Source of the DNA: Acidimicrobiia bacterium
GTDB taxonomy: Bacteria > Acidobacteriota > Vicinamibacteria > Vicinamibacterales > CAVVIG01
Assembly (NCBI GenBank): GCA_016871175.1
Contig: VFZL01000017.1
Coordinates: forward strand, 29,567 to 93,566
Length of the DNA stretch: 64,000 nt
Direction of reading: 5' to 3'
The position numbers and the translations under genes were made by a program. Below are positions 63,945-64,000 of this stretch, piece by piece. The notes under the pieces are model-generated. The model worked only from the letters and a program-made list of their open reading frames with translations. It had not been told where the DNA came from and did not search any database. Each line of letters starts with the position of its first letter. Position 1 is the first letter of the stretch.

Positions 63945-64000
63945 ATGGGACGTCCAAGTCGGTGTTCGCCGGAGGTGCGTGAGCGCGCGGTCCGGCTGGT
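63945..64000 (+). mobile_element. IS3-type transposase OrfA, N-terminal start only
   Basis: The window ends after 18 codons of a frame starting ATG 63945: MGRPSRCSPEVRERAVRLV. This is the usual opening of the helix-turn-helix OrfA of IS3-family elements. A GGAGGATGG ribosome site lies just upstream. The rest of the element lies beyond the window. Confidence 0.7.

Overview
This window is a GC-rich, gene-dense bacterial chromosome segment. Codon use, the gene repertoire and the recurring intergenic filler repeats (motifs such as TTGAACC and TCGAGGGTTCC) suggest an Acidobacteriota of the Vicinamibacteria type. That placement is inference from recognition, not from a marker gene. No rRNA, tRNA or CRISPR array was seen.

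Bases 1-21928 form an energy-metabolism island. It holds the end of pntAa, then pntAb and pntB (NAD(P) transhydrogenase), a 2-oxoacid:ferredoxin oxidoreductase pair (korA/korB), and the eleven core subunits of complex I (nuoA,B,C,D,H then I,J,K,L,M,N). No nuoE, nuoF or nuoG is present. Between nuoH and nuoI sits an oppositely oriented block: an oversized pyruvate:ferredoxin oxidoreductase (1593 aa), an OsmC peroxidase and a ferredoxin. The set reads as oxoacid oxidoreductases reducing ferredoxin, which feeds a ferredoxin-driven complex I.

Bases 21981-26086 carry a decaying lasso-peptide-type cluster: a frameshifted asparagine-synthetase-like cyclase on the plus strand, and on the minus strand a B2 protease, a nucleotidyltransferase broken by one in-frame TGA, a PqqD-like B1 protein and an HPr-kinase-like protein. 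The composition resembles the paeninodin class, in which lasso peptides are tailored by a kinase and nucleotidyltransferase. No precursor gene was found. An acyl-CoA ligase, a transglutaminase-like protein and a CusF-Sco1 fusion lie upstream on the same strand.

Bases 29544-44832 hold housekeeping and accessory genes: DUF72, a YheT-like hydrolase, a tandem kinase-pseudokinase gene with an in-frame TAG, a DctA-type symporter, DinB, a penicillin-acylase-like lipoprotein, a LemA/TPM operon, a YvcK-like protein with a probable lost G, a LigD-type phosphoesterase, a POT transporter, YggX and a KGG protein.

Bases 44878-57841 hold a molybdopterin oxidoreductase divergent from an NDH-2 gene with two in-frame stops, a bacterial homologue of eukaryotic ALG1 mannosyltransferase, a LysR regulator, an RRM protein paired with a stand-alone DnaA N-terminal domain, an M28 peptidase, an MFS exporter, a frameshifted sensor histidine kinase, a pseudouridine synthase and a tiny zinc-ribbon protein.

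Bases 58009-64000 contain two tandem paralogous pseudokinase-PEGA membrane proteins, an ankyrin-repeat protein and the first codons of an IS3-type transposase at the window edge.

An unusual number of genes carry one isolated lesion (in-frame stop or one-base homopolymer change) in otherwise intact frames. This is either recent decay or assembly error, and raw reads would settle which.
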